DNA of 64,000 nt from Sedimentibacter sp. SX930. Its GTDB lineage: Bacteria; Bacillota; Bacilli; Lactobacillales; Aerococcaceae. Of the stretch, positions 36,542 to 45,905 are shown piece by piece. Each line of letters begins with the position of its first letter. Positions within the stretch are counted from its first letter, which is position 1. The DNA lies in the NCBI GenBank assembly GCA_002155105.1, contig MUZD01000002.1, positions 434,001-498,000 of the forward strand, given 5' to 3'. The notes below the pieces were generated by a model. It was not told the DNA's origin, did not search any database, and worked only from the letters and a program-made list of their open reading frames with translations. The translations under genes were made by a program, and so were the position numbers.

Positions 36542-37048
36542 GTGAATAAACAAAAACTGCGTTTTTTATCCATCGGTTTTTTGTTGTCTGCCGTACTGTT
36601 GGCCGGCTTCCAGCTCTTCTATCCGGAAGCACTCCCCGGCAGCACATTCAACGGAGAAGCAACTGCCGATTCAACGGATTATCAAGAGAAATATGAAAGT
36701 ACTTTGGCGGAATTGGAATTGCAGAAGCAAATTAATGAAGCTTCAATAAGCAGCGCCCCTGCCGAAGGAACTGCAGTGGCCTCCAGTGCTCCAGCTGAAA
36801 CAGCGAGCATTGCCGAAAGTTCAGCTGCCCCTGCACCAAATACACCAGTCACGTTTGTCATCACTTCCGGACAACCGACGTCAGTCGTCATCGACAATCT
36901 GGTCAGCGCGGGACTCATTACCGATCGGGCTGTATTTGAACAGTACCTGAATGACCGGAATCTTGTCATGAAAATCAATATCGGAGAGTACCAATTGTCC
37001 CAAGACATGGGCTATGAAGTCATCGCCGATATGATCACACTGGAATAA
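36542..37048 (+). CDS. Secreted or anchored protein with an MltG/YceG-like LysM-like domain
   Basis: The 168-residue product has an N-terminal signal/anchor (FLSIGFLLSAVLLAGFQLF), a Ser/Ala/Pro-rich low-complexity linker (about 45-100), and a C-terminal domain FVITSGQPTSVVIDNLVSAGLI...IGEYQLSQDMGYEVIADMI. That last part resembles the LysM-like domain preceding the catalytic domain of MltG endolytic transglycosylases, but no catalytic domain follows. A peptidoglycan-linked role is inferred only. Start is GTG with AGGAG 8 bases upstream. It is the second gene of a two-gene operon. Confidence 0.72.
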   Translation: MNKQKLRFLSIGFLLSAVLLAGFQLFYPEALPGSTFNGEATADSTDYQEKYESTLAELELQKQINEASISSAPAEGTAVASSAPAETASIAESSAAPAPNTPVTFVITSGQPTSVVIDNLVSAGLITDRAVFEQYLNDRNLVMKINIGEYQLSQDMGYEVIADMITLE

Positions 37049-37065
37049 TAACCCAGCCTACAAAA

Positions 37066-37117
37066 AAAGAAGGTGCCTGAACAAGGATATTAAAATCCTT
37101 GTTCAGGCACCTTTTTT
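37066..37117 (+). terminator. Strong bidirectional terminator
   Basis: AAGGTGCCTGAACAAGGAT pairs with ATCCTTGTTCAGGCACCTT around 6 bases, with T and A runs on each side. It ends the MltG-like gene on plus and the PBP gene on minus. Confidence 0.92.
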
Positions 37118-37165
37118 GTGTATGTTTGGCGATAATCAGCCGTTAGTCACTTCCCAGTTGACAGG

Positions 37166-39214
37166 TTATTCGGCTTTTATTGCGTAATCCCCAGTATTGA
37201 AATAAGCATCAAAAACTTTCTTGGCTATCGGTGTAGCCCGGCCCGTATCCGTGCTGAGATAAGGAACAACTACGGTTACGGTGATTTCCGGATTGTCGAA
37301 TGGCGCATATCCGACGAAAGTTGAGTTGAAGACACTCTCACCCTTCAGATTATCATTGGTGCCACCATAGATGGCCTCCGCGGTCCCTGTTTTGGCGGCG
37401 ACGTCGTTCGGATCTTTCCCGAATGTCGAATAAGCCGTCCCGTTCGCGCTGTGGGTTACTTGGTAAAACCCTTGCTGGACACGCTCCATCGCTTGCGCAT
37501 CGACATCAACCAGATTCATCACTTTTGTCTCCAGAGTCGTTTCCAAAGCCCCCAGCGCTCCGTTCGCATCCGTACTGCGGATTTCTGAAACCAATTGAGG
37601 AGCGTATCGGGTACCGCCGTTGGCGATGGTATTGATGTATTGCGACAATTGCAGGGTCGTGTAGAGATCGTACTGTCCGAATGCTTGGTCGACAACGTTA
37701 ACTGCTGTTTGATCGAACCCCACCAATCCGCTGCCTTCATTCGGAAGGTCAATCCCCGTCTTCACACCCAAACCGAACTGGGCGAAGTAGCTGCGCAGCT
37801 CATCGATCAGGTCTGCGGAAATATTCAAGGTGTCTCCTGATTCATAGTTTACTTGTCCCCCCATCATCATCGCCAATTTGACCATGTAAATATTCGACGA
37901 GCGGGCCAATGCCTCGATATCGTTTATGGCCACTTGGCTGCCGACGTTCGGGTTGAAAACAGATTTTTTCAATTTCGAACCTGGGAATTGCAGCGGTTCG
38001 TCGACGATGACATTGTTATCCGTACTGATGACACCGCTCATGTATCCGGTCAGCACCATCGCGCCCTTAATGGCCGACCCCATTCCGTAACTGGCATTAA
38101 TGACACCCAATGCATCATCCACAATTTCGTTTGAGGTCGAGCGCTGTTTGCCGGTCATGCCCAGAATCTCGCCTGTATTCGGATCCGATGCCACTATATA
38201 CACCCGGTCGTTGTAAGAATCGACATTGCTGTTCAGGAAATCGGTAGCGATCTGTTCGATTTCCTTTTGAAAATCGATATCGATGGTCAAGACCAGATTA
38301 TCCCCGGCTTTTCCTTCATAGGATTCCTCCCGCGTCACTACTTCACCTGATTGATCCGTGATCGTTTCCCACTGTGATTTCGTGCCTGAGAGCACCGATT
38401 CGTATTCTTGCTCCAAATAGGAGTTTCCGACGCGGTCATTCCTGGCGTAGCCTTTTGCCAAATAGGTGGACACTTGATCGCTCGGCAAACCGATCTTTTC
38501 GCTGGTCACCCCACCCAAAATACTCTTCAGCAAGTCGGATTCTGGATAGATCCTGACCCAATCTGTCGCGACATCCACGCCGGACAAGCCGGACAGATTT
38601 TCGCTCACCTGTGCCAATTCTTCATCCGAGACATCCTTGTTTTTGATGCTGGTGGTCGACAAGGCATACGCGCTGTTCATCCGCTTGAAAATGGCGGCGA
38701 TTTCTTTCTCTTCATCCGAATAAGCGACGTCCTCTGCCGTTATTTTTTCCAGCTCCACTTCGTACAATTCGGAACCCGGCAACAGTTTTTCGTCATCCGA
38801 TAGGCGTTCCAACATGACATCGTTGTTTATGGCCATCCAATAATCCTTCAAATCACGTTCCGTCAGTTCTTCAATGCTGACGTTTATCAGACCCGCCAAT
38901 GACGAGGCGACCTTCGCCATTTCCTCGGCCGTTGTGTTTGCTCCTCGGGTGTAGGTTATGGAATGCTGCGGTTCATTGCCTACAAGGATGTTGCCGTCTC
39001 TGTCATATATCAAACCGCGCGGTACGGATTCCGTCACAAGTGTCGTTTCTGTACGTTTCACGATGGCTTCGAATTCATCTCCACGAACGATCTGCAGGTA
39101 TCCCAACCGGAATATCACTGCGGAAAACAGCGAAAACACGATAAAAAAGAGCAGGTTCAGGCGAAACGGGATATGCGACTTTCTCTTTCTTTTACTTTGG
39201 GTATTATCTTCCAA
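37166..39214 (-). CDS. Class B penicillin-binding protein (PBP2b-like transpeptidase)
   Basis: A 682-residue bitopic transpeptidase. After a basic N-terminus and one membrane helix (LNLLFFIVFSLFSAVIF) comes the dimerisation domain with ESVPRGLIYDRDGNIL. The catalytic domain shows SxxK as GSAIKGAMVL (about residue 395), SxN as SSNIYM, and KTG as AAKTGTAE. The AIKG variant and overall length fit the PBP2b/PbpA subclass used for side-wall elongation in ovococci. The start is TTG with AAGGTG upstream. It is transcribed away from yfhO with its own promoter. Confidence 0.92.
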   Translation of the reverse strand: MEDNTQSKRKRKSHIPFRLNLLFFIVFSLFSAVIFRLGYLQIVRGDEFEAIVKRTETTLVTESVPRGLIYDRDGNILVGNEPQHSITYTRGANTTAEEMAKVASSLAGLINVSIEELTERDLKDYWMAINNDVMLERLSDDEKLLPGSELYEVELEKITAEDVAYSDEEKEIAAIFKRMNSAYALSTTSIKNKDVSDEELAQVSENLSGLSGVDVATDWVRIYPESDLLKSILGGVTSEKIGLPSDQVSTYLAKGYARNDRVGNSYLEQEYESVLSGTKSQWETITDQSGEVVTREESYEGKAGDNLVLTIDIDFQKEIEQIATDFLNSNVDSYNDRVYIVASDPNTGEILGMTGKQRSTSNEIVDDALGVINASYGMGSAIKGAMVLTGYMSGVISTDNNVIVDEPLQFPGSKLKKSVFNPNVGSQVAINDIEALARSSNIYMVKLAMMMGGQVNYESGDTLNISADLIDELRSYFAQFGLGVKTGIDLPNEGSGLVGFDQTAVNVVDQAFGQYDLYTTLQLSQYINTIANGGTRYAPQLVSEIRSTDANGALGALETTLETKVMNLVDVDAQAMERVQQGFYQVTHSANGTAYSTFGKDPNDVAAKTGTAEAIYGGTNDNLKGESVFNSTFVGYAPFDNPEITVTVVVPYLSTDTGRATPIAKKVFDAYFNTGDYAIKAE

Positions 39215-39249
39215 TTTTACACCTTCCTAAAACCATATTTCGACAACCT

Positions 39250-39277
39250 ATTATAGCAAAAAAAGCAGGCATTACAA
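39250..39277 (-). promoter_or_regulatory. Promoter for the class B PBP gene
   Basis: TGCTATAAT is an extended consensus -10 with TTGTAA 16 bases upstream on the minus strand, about 30 bases before the TTG start. Confidence 0.7.
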
Positions 39278-39338
39278 ACGACGCAACAAATTTTTAAAGA
39301 TGTGCCTTCGCTGGCTGTGCCCAGACAACCTCGGATTC

Positions 39339-39367
39339 TTCATAAAACCAGCTGGATATGCTAAAAT
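39339..39367 (+). promoter_or_regulatory. Promoter for the yfhO-like gene
   Basis: TTCATA lies 17 bases before the extended -10 TGCTAAAAT. Confidence 0.55.
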
Positions 39368-39477
39368 AGCAGAAGCACTTGTGAAATTTTCGCTTCAACT
39401 ATCCCGAGCGTTCATTCATGGTCAGGTGACTCTGCAGCAACGCCAAAAAAATTTCATTTTAAGGAGGAATGTGCAGC

Positions 39478-42132
39478 ATGCTGAAGCGTTTCACAACCCT
39501 ATCCCCACAAAAAAATATGCTTTTCCTTTCGTTCTTACTGCCCTTGTTTGTGATGATGACCATTTATGCCACCATGGGCGTTTATCCTTTCGGCAACAGC
39601 ACCTTGCTGACTGTGGATCTCGGCCAGCAATATGTGGATTTTTTCAGTTATTACCGCACTACCTTATTGTCCGATCCTTCCGCCCTTTTCTTTTCTTTCA
39701 CAAAATCATTCGGCGGCGAGATGTTGGGGCTGTGGGCTTACTATCTGATGAGTCCGTTCAATCTCATTTTTCTGCTTTTCCCGCAGTCTCAGTTGCCCTT
39801 GGCGGTGACCATCTTGATCCTGATGAAGATTTCGGCGTCAGGACTGACTTTTGCTCATCTGTTGATTTCCCGGTTCGAAGGCAAAGGCTTGTTGGTTCCG
39901 TCCTTCGCCTTGAGTTATGCCTTGATGGGTTACGTCATCGTCAATCAATTGAATGTCATGTGGCTGGACGGGCTCGTTTTCCTGCCTCTGATCATTCTTG
40001 GTTTGGAGAAACTGGTGTCGGGTGAAAGTGGTCTGTCTTACAGCCTGTTTCTCGGAGTGATGCTGATTTCCAACTATTACATCGGATTCATGATCTGTGT
40101 TTTCTTGGTCTTCTATTATGTGTTCGCATTTTCCAGACAAGAAGTTGTAGGTATGAACAACCTGAAGGCGCATCTGAAGCACTTCTTCACCCAATCAGCC
40201 CGATTCATCGGTTATTCCTTGTTGGGAGCTGGCTTTGCCGCCGTCCTGATGCTGCCCACCTTTTATTCGCTCTTGGGAAGCAAGGCAAGCTATGCCAACA
40301 AGCTGATCGATTGGAGTTTCGCCTATGATCCCTTCGAAGTCGTTTCGAAGTTTTATATCGGAGCGTTCAATTTTGACCAGATGCCCAGCGGACACCCCAA
40401 TCTCTATATCGGAACTGTCGCGCTGACAGCCTACATCTATTATTTTTTTCATCCCGCCTTCTCAAAAAAAGAACGGTTCACCTCGCTTGCGTTGACCGCC
40501 CTCTTTTTTCTGGCGATGAACGTCCAGTTTCTGAATAAAATTTGGCATGCCGCACAATATCCGATCTGGTACCCTTACCGTTTTTCATTCACCGTTTGTT
40601 TCTTTTTCCTGTTGAACGGTTTTCGGGCGTTGCGTTCCTATCGTCCTTTTCCGTTTTCGCTGGCCTGCTGTCTTTTGATCACGAATGCGGCCACTGCCAT
40701 CTATGTCCTGAAAAAGGATTTTGAATTTCTGGAGCCTGTCCAAGTATTGATCAGTGCAGTCGTTTCTGTCCTCGTGCTGGTATTGCTGATGCTTAGGGAC
40801 CAGCCCCGAAAATGGCTGACCTACGCTTTGCTTTTCGTGGCCACCGCAGAGATGACGGCAAATGCAGCCATCGACCTGTTTCGGTTGGGCTACGTCAAGC
40901 AGGACGAATTCGCCGATTACCAAACGAATCTGAATACGATGCTGGCGGATGTGCGGCCATCCAAGGATACATTCTACCGGATCGAAAAAACGTTCCAACG
41001 CTCCAAAAACGACAGTTTCCAAGCCAATTATGCAGGAATCAATCATTTCAGTTCCACTTTTGAAAAGGAGATTCCCGCCTTGTTCGGCTCACTGGGCTTT
41101 CCTGACGGAAACGGCTTCATCGTATACTCAACCGGGACATTATTCACGGATGCTCTGTTCGGTGTGAAGTATTTCATTCAGGACAAGAAGTTGCCGGAAA
41201 CCTTTTATGACCTCAATGACGGCATATACCGTTTGAACCGCAACTCCACCCGCCCGGATTTGACCCAGTACAGTTTCTATTCAGAAACGGATAGATCCAC
41301 CACCTTTGAAAATCCCTACGCGTTGTCATTGGCATTCGGGGTTTCGGAAAGCGTTTTGGATCTCGAATTGATCGAGGATCAGCCCATATTGATGCAGGAA
41401 CAGTTGTTGGATGCCTTCAACAATCAAGAAAGCATCGAACCTTATTTCTCGTTGCGTCCGTTCGATTCCAACGTCTTCCAGAATGTTACATCCGCTGCCG
41501 GGGATGCACAGAACACAACCTACTATCGGTCTGTGGATGGGGCAATCTCGAGGATCGAATTCCAGTTTACCCCTACCAGCGACAATCCTTATTATCTGAT
41601 TCTGGATGCGGGCATCGACGACGATGACGCAACCCTTTATGTGAATAATGTGAAGTTGGATTATTATACGACCTTCCGGAACGATCAGGTCGTCAACATC
41701 GCAAGCAACCAGCAGGGTGAAAACATCACCTTTACGATCGAACTGCGCGAGGACTCGATTCGGGTTCAGGACCTGAAACTTTATGAATTGAACAAAGCTC
41801 TGTTCGAGGAAACCATTTCAGATCGTCAGGCTGAAGGCATGACAATCACTTCTTTCAACCAGACGCACATCACGGGTTCGGTCACGATCACGGATGAAGA
41901 TGAAATATTGTTGACGACGATTCCCTACAGCGAAGGCTGGGAAGTGACGATTGATGGGGCAACTGCAGAAACAACCACCGCTCTGAACGGCCTGCTGGCG
42001 GTGCCGATCAGCTCAGGTAAGCATACAATCGCGTTTACGTACCGCACCCCCTATCTGATGTCCGGCTTGTCCATCAGCGGGGGTTCAATCGCGGGTGCCT
42101 TGCTATTCAGAAAATATCGTAAAAATAAATAA
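39478..42132 (+). CDS. yfhO: YfhO family membrane protein (GT-C-like glycosyltransferase)
   Basis: The 884-residue protein has a dozen or more membrane helices in the first 460 residues. The N-terminal loop TVDLGQQYVDFFSYYR carries the conserved acidic motif of the YfhO family. A large extracellular C-terminal domain and a final membrane helix complete it. In Bacillus and Listeria such proteins glycosylate lipoteichoic or wall teichoic acid using undecaprenyl-linked sugars. The ATG at 39478 has AGGAGG 10 bases upstream; an ATG three codons earlier is too close. It is monocistronic, opposite the PBP gene, and ends in a strong terminator. Confidence 0.9.
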   Translation: MLKRFTTLSPQKNMLFLSFLLPLFVMMTIYATMGVYPFGNSTLLTVDLGQQYVDFFSYYRTTLLSDPSALFFSFTKSFGGEMLGLWAYYLMSPFNLIFLLFPQSQLPLAVTILILMKISASGLTFAHLLISRFEGKGLLVPSFALSYALMGYVIVNQLNVMWLDGLVFLPLIILGLEKLVSGESGLSYSLFLGVMLISNYYIGFMICVFLVFYYVFAFSRQEVVGMNNLKAHLKHFFTQSARFIGYSLLGAGFAAVLMLPTFYSLLGSKASYANKLIDWSFAYDPFEVVSKFYIGAFNFDQMPSGHPNLYIGTVALTAYIYYFFHPAFSKKERFTSLALTALFFLAMNVQFLNKIWHAAQYPIWYPYRFSFTVCFFFLLNGFRALRSYRPFPFSLACCLLITNAATAIYVLKKDFEFLEPVQVLISAVVSVLVLVLLMLRDQPRKWLTYALLFVATAEMTANAAIDLFRLGYVKQDEFADYQTNLNTMLADVRPSKDTFYRIEKTFQRSKNDSFQANYAGINHFSSTFEKEIPALFGSLGFPDGNGFIVYSTGTLFTDALFGVKYFIQDKKLPETFYDLNDGIYRLNRNSTRPDLTQYSFYSETDRSTTFENPYALSLAFGVSESVLDLELIEDQPILMQEQLLDAFNNQESIEPYFSLRPFDSNVFQNVTSAAGDAQNTTYYRSVDGAISRIEFQFTPTSDNPYYLILDAGIDDDDATLYVNNVKLDYYTTFRNDQVVNIASNQQGENITFTIELREDSIRVQDLKLYELNKALFEETISDRQAEGMTITSFNQTHITGSVTITDEDEILLTTIPYSEGWEVTIDGATAETTTALNGLLAVPISSGKHTIAFTYRTPYLMSGLSISGGSIAGALLFRKYRKNK

Positions 42133-42168
42133 GAAAAGCGGTTGGGATTTTGATCCCAACCGCTTTTC
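42133..42168 (+). terminator. Bidirectional terminator after yfhO
   Basis: GAAAAGCGGTTGGGAT and ATCCCAACCGCTTTTC form a perfect stem with a 4-base loop. It also lies just past the end of the convergent DUF1295 gene. Confidence 0.9.
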
Positions 42169-42179
42169 TCATTTGTCCG

Positions 42180-42947
42180 TTATTTAGGGAACCAAGGGAA
42201 AAATTTATTTGTCCGTTTGGAATAAGCTGCGAAATCATCGCGGTCTGCATACTTCTTCTCAAGCAGCGGGACACCTGATACGAACAACAGCAGTAACGTC
42301 ATGACGATCGGACTGATGATCATGTACAGGTTGCCCCATCCATCCAAAGCTACGATGAAAATGCCCCACCACATCGCGGCCTCTCCAAAGTAATTCGGAT
42401 GGCGCGTGTACTGCCACAGACCCTCCATCATCAGCTTGCCCTTGTTGCTTGGATTGGCTTTGAACCGTTTGAGTTGCGCGTCCCCGATCGTCTCGAAGAG
42501 AAAACCGACAATCCATAACCCGATGCCCACAAAATGGAACGGCGCCAACTCCTGATTTGCCGAAGTGTTCGTAACGATGATCGGCAAAGATACGGCAAAA
42601 GCCAAAACCCCTTGCAAAATAAAGACATTCACGTAAGCTTTCAGACGCACAAAAGATGTTCCCCATTGTTTCCGCATGTTGATGTATCGGTAATCTTCAG
42701 GTTTGTTCCAATTGCGGACCGTGATGTACAAAAAGAGACGCAAAGCCCATACCGCAACCATCGTAAACAACACGATCGCCCGCAGACCGATGACATCCGA
42801 TGTCAGGAAGGTCACGATTGCGACCAGCAGGAAAGCCGGTCCCCAAAAACTGTCCACTATCGAATTATTATTCATGTACTGCGCACCGATGAACACAATC
42901 GAAAAAAATATCCAAAGCGCCAGAGCACTTAACAGAAAAGCACTCAT
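42180..42947 (-). CDS. DUF1295 / isoprenylcysteine methyltransferase-like membrane protein
   Basis: The 255-residue multi-span membrane protein carries the C-terminal motif of the ICMT/steroid-reductase-like superfamily ([23 protein letters not shown] near 180-205 and [21 protein letters not shown]). These motifs bind S-adenosylmethionine or NADPH in relatives, so methyl transfer or reduction of a lipid is possible. The ATG at 42947 is 1 base after the DAK2-DegV stop, with GAGGAGGAAT upstream, so translation is coupled to that gene. It is the last gene of the MarR-led operon. Confidence 0.85.
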   Translation of the reverse strand: MSAFLLSALALWIFFSIVFIGAQYMNNNSIVDSFWGPAFLLVAIVTFLTSDVIGLRAIVLFTMVAVWALRLFLYITVRNWNKPEDYRYINMRKQWGTSFVRLKAYVNVFILQGVLAFAVSLPIIVTNTSANQELAPFHFVGIGLWIVGFLFETIGDAQLKRFKANPSNKGKLMMEGLWQYTRHPNYFGEAAMWWGIFIVALDGWGNLYMIISPIVMTLLLLFVSGVPLLEKKYADRDDFAAYSKRTNKFFPWFPK

Positions 42948-42948
42948 T

Positions 42949-44742
42949 TTATGATTCCTCCTCACACATGTAGGAAATTGCCACAGTCCCTACCCCCGCG
43001 CTCATTCCAACAATCGTAGAAATATTCATGATATATTCCGGTTCCTTGCCGAATAAGGCGACGCTGCGCTTACGGTACGCTTCTGCTTTTTCGGGATTAT
43101 TGGCATGCACAATCGCATACCTTGAAACCTTCTGCTGTTCATTTACTTTTTCCAGCAGTCTGAATAGTTTCTTTTCATTGCCCTTTTCGCTGAAGGCCTT
43201 CTCGGCTATCGAACCTTTGCCTTTTGCGTCGATGGATACGACAGGCTTCAGATTGATCGACATTGCGGCCATCCCCGAAACTTTGCTTAAACGTCCGGAT
43301 CTCACCATGTATTTCAGGTTGTTGACGCTGACGAAGATGTTTGTCCGGTCCCTCAAGCGCTCAATCGTTGAAACAACGTCATCAAAAGGCGTTTCCGCCG
43401 CGATCATTTCCGCAGCTTTCATGACAAGCAACCCCTCCGCACCAGAATTCCGTTTCGAATCGATCACGGCGATTTTTTTGCCTTCATGCAGTTTTTTTGA
43501 AACGGCATTCTGGAACACGCTGTTGGTTCCGCTCTGCTCTTTCGCGACAGTCAAAATGATGACCTCATCGTAATGGGAGAGCACCGTTTCCAGATATTTC
43601 TCGACAACGCTCGGATTCGGCTGTGAACTTTTCGGGTATTCAATGGCTTCTTCCAACAAAGGATAGAAAAGTTCTGGCGTCATCGTCACTTTGTCGAGAT
43701 AGGAAGTGTTGTCAAAATTCAGATTGAGCGGCAACATATGCACTTGATAGCGATCAAGCATTGTCTGCGGAATATCCGCAATCGAGTCCGTGATCAGTGC
43801 GGTGGCGTATTTTCGATCAAAAGCTGATTCGTTCTGTCTGACCATATCATCCGCCTTCTGCTGCAGAATGACGCCTTTTTTTCGCAAAACTTGGAATACC
43901 TGCTCCGGCGCATTGGCATGGATATGGATCCTGGCTTTGTGGTCGTTGCCTGCCACAATCAAGGAATCCCCGTAGAGTGCCAGTTCCGCTTTCAATGCTT
44001 CCAGATCAATCGCATCCCCTGACAACAGCGCTTCGGTGCAATAACGGTGGTGTATCTCCCCTTGGCTATGGATCAATTCCTCATTGAAGGCAAGGTCTAC
44101 CGGTTCATCGCTGACCTCCAAATCCACCTTTCCGGTGCGCAAAAACGTCGCAAATCCTTGCAGAAAGTAGACAAAACCCTTCGCGCCGGAATCGACGACT
44201 CTGGAATCCTGGAGCACTTTCAGTCTCGATGTCGTCGCTTCCAAAGATTTGTTGGCCGTAACCAGCGATTTTGAAAACAATTCGGAAAATGTAGCTGAAA
44301 GATCTCTATGGCTGTATACCGCATCCGCCCATTCCCGGATGACGGTGATGATTGTCCCTTCCACCGGATCGGAAATAGCCTGATAGGCATAAGGGACCGC
44401 CTTTTTGACTGTTTCTGCAAATGAAGGGATTGTTATCATCTCCTCATCCATCAGGCTCAGGAATATCCCATTGATGTACTGGGCAATGATGATGCCGGAA
44501 TTCCCCCTGGCCCCAGTCAAAGCAGCATCGGCTATGCTGCTCATCGTTTCCTTGACGGATCCGGAAATTTTCGCCTCCAGGATGATCGCATGCATGGTTG
44601 AAGAAAGGTTACTCCCGGTATCCCCGTCAGCGACCGGAAATACGTTGATTTCATTCAGGTTGTTTTTGTTCTTGATGACCTCCTGCGCACCTGACACAAA
44701 AGAATAGTAAAGCTTTTCGCTGTCCAATTTTGAAATGTCCAT
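42949..44742 (-). CDS. DAK2-DegV fusion protein (FakA-like kinase part joined to a FakB-like fatty-acid-binding part)
   Basis: The N-terminal 200 residues are a DAK2/DhaL domain with the nucleotide/Mg motif [20 protein letters not shown] near 33-52 and [15 protein letters not shown] middle region of about 100 residues follows. From about 315 there is a full DegV domain ([48 protein letters not shown]). In staphylococci FakA phosphorylates fatty acids held by separate DegV proteins (FakB); here both are in one chain of 597 residues. The ATG at 44742 has GGGGA 6 bases upstream. The activity is inferred from the domains. Confidence 0.9.
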   Translation of the reverse strand: MDISKLDSEKLYYSFVSGAQEVIKNKNNLNEINVFPVADGDTGSNLSSTMHAIILEAKISGSVKETMSSIADAALTGARGNSGIIIAQYINGIFLSLMDEEMITIPSFAETVKKAVPYAYQAISDPVEGTIITVIREWADAVYSHRDLSATFSELFSKSLVTANKSLEATTSRLKVLQDSRVVDSGAKGFVYFLQGFATFLRTGKVDLEVSDEPVDLAFNEELIHSQGEIHHRYCTEALLSGDAIDLEALKAELALYGDSLIVAGNDHKARIHIHANAPEQVFQVLRKKGVILQQKADDMVRQNESAFDRKYATALITDSIADIPQTMLDRYQVHMLPLNLNFDNTSYLDKVTMTPELFYPLLEEAIEYPKSSQPNPSVVEKYLETVLSHYDEVIILTVAKEQSGTNSVFQNAVSKKLHEGKKIAVIDSKRNSGAEGLLVMKAAEMIAAETPFDDVVSTIERLRDRTNIFVSVNNLKYMVRSGRLSKVSGMAAMSINLKPVVSIDAKGKGSIAEKAFSEKGNEKKLFRLLEKVNEQQKVSRYAIVHANNPEKAEAYRKRSVALFGKEPEYIMNISTIVGMSAGVGTVAISYMCEEES

Positions 44743-44780
44743 TGGTCTTCCCCAATCCGCTCGTAGGCTATTTTGGTAGC

Positions 44781-45179
44781 TCAAAGAAATCTTTGGGCCG
44801 CGATATACGTTATGCCGGCAGTTGCCGCATTCAAGAAAGTCCCCCAAACCAAATCGATCACTGTGATCATGATCGGCCAATCCTTCAAAGTCGCCAGATT
44901 GGTCAAGTCATATGTCCCATATGCGATCAAACCGAAAAACCCGCCAACCAAAATGGCATATTGCAGACTTTCCTTCAAAAGGGCCGGTTGGATCACAAAA
45001 AATACGAGGCCCCCTATGAATAGTAGATAAAATACGATTGCCGCAACCCAGTTGACATTCGGGGACATGAGATGACCCAAATACTTGCTGTAAATATTTT
45101 TGGATACCACACCCAACCAGACAATATCCACCAAAAAAAACACAAAAAATGTCAGTAAATACAATTTTATGCTGTCCAT
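44781..45179 (-). CDS. DUF2177 family membrane protein
   Basis: The 132-residue protein has four membrane helices and conserved polar residues within them: FLVDIVWLGVVSKNIY near 15-30, GFFGLIAYGTYDLTNLATLKDW near 85-107, and DLVWGTFLNAATAGITY. This is the DUF2177 pattern. The function is unknown; some members occur beside lipid or carotenoid genes. GGAGGAAG precedes the ATG at 45179. It lies between the ABC ATPase and the DAK2-DegV fusion with short gaps, so it belongs to the MarR-led operon. Confidence 0.87.
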   Translation of the reverse strand: MDSIKLYLLTFFVFFLVDIVWLGVVSKNIYSKYLGHLMSPNVNWVAAIVFYLLFIGGLVFFVIQPALLKESLQYAILVGGFFGLIAYGTYDLTNLATLKDWPIMITVIDLVWGTFLNAATAGITYIAAQRFL

Positions 45180-45215
45180 CTTTTCTTCCTCCCTTTCCAT
45201 GATCCGTTGCTGAAT

Positions 45216-45893
45216 TTAGTCGCTTGTTCTTTCGGATAAAATGCCGTCTTCCATCACATATACTTTATCACAATATTCAATCAAACGCTCATCGTGGGTC
45301 ACCATGATGGTCGCCTTTTTCTTTAATTTTGTTTCTCGGGCAAGAATTTCCACCACTTCGAATGCCTTCTGTGTGTCCAGACTGGCGGTCGGTTCGTCAG
45401 CAAGTATGACTGATGGGTCATGGTAAAGGGCACGGGCGATGGCAACACGCTGCCTCTGCCCGCCGGAGAGATCGCTCGGGAATTTGTCCTTCAATTCGAA
45501 GATGCCCAATTCTTTCAACAATTCATCCCGTTTTTGTTTGTCCACTTTGCTTCGCTCGACTTTATTGGCCAAATGCAGTTGATCCTGAACCGTCAGAAAC
45601 GGGACCAGATTCGAGGCTTGCAGAATAAACCCGATCTCTTCAAATCTTAGTTTGGCGCGTTTTTTCTCGGTCACCTCACTGAATGGTTTCCCATTGATCA
45701 AGACCTTTCCGGAAGACGGTGTCTGAAGACCTCCGGTGATGGTCAAGAAAGTGCTCTTGCCTGATCCGCTCGGGCCGATGACGGCTACAAACTCACCGGC
45801 CTTTATGGAAATATTCGTTGTTTTAAGCGCTTCTATCTTAAGTTCCCCTTCCCCGAATGACCGGGAAACATCTATCATTTCAATTAATTTCAT
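45216..45893 (-). CDS. ABC transporter ATPase (MacB/HrtA-like)
   Basis: A 225-residue single ABC domain of the LolD/MacB group: Walker A GPSGSGKSTFL near 40-50, Q-loop LQASNLVPF, signature LSGGQRQRVAIARAL, Walker B VILADEPTASLD, and the switch His in VTHDERL. Its partner is the FtsX-like permease just upstream, 12 bases away. Such pairs export heme (HrtBA), peptides or toxic lipids. GGAGAG lies upstream of the ATG. Substrate unknown. Confidence 0.92.
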   Translation of the reverse strand: MKLIEMIDVSRSFGEGELKIEALKTTNISIKAGEFVAVIGPSGSGKSTFLTITGGLQTPSSGKVLINGKPFSEVTEKKRAKLRFEEIGFILQASNLVPFLTVQDQLHLANKVERSKVDKQKRDELLKELGIFELKDKFPSDLSGGQRQRVAIARALYHDPSVILADEPTASLDTQKAFEVVEILARETKLKKKATIMVTHDERLIEYCDKVYVMEDGILSERTSD

Positions 45894-45905
45894 CTGCTGA
45901 CTCTC

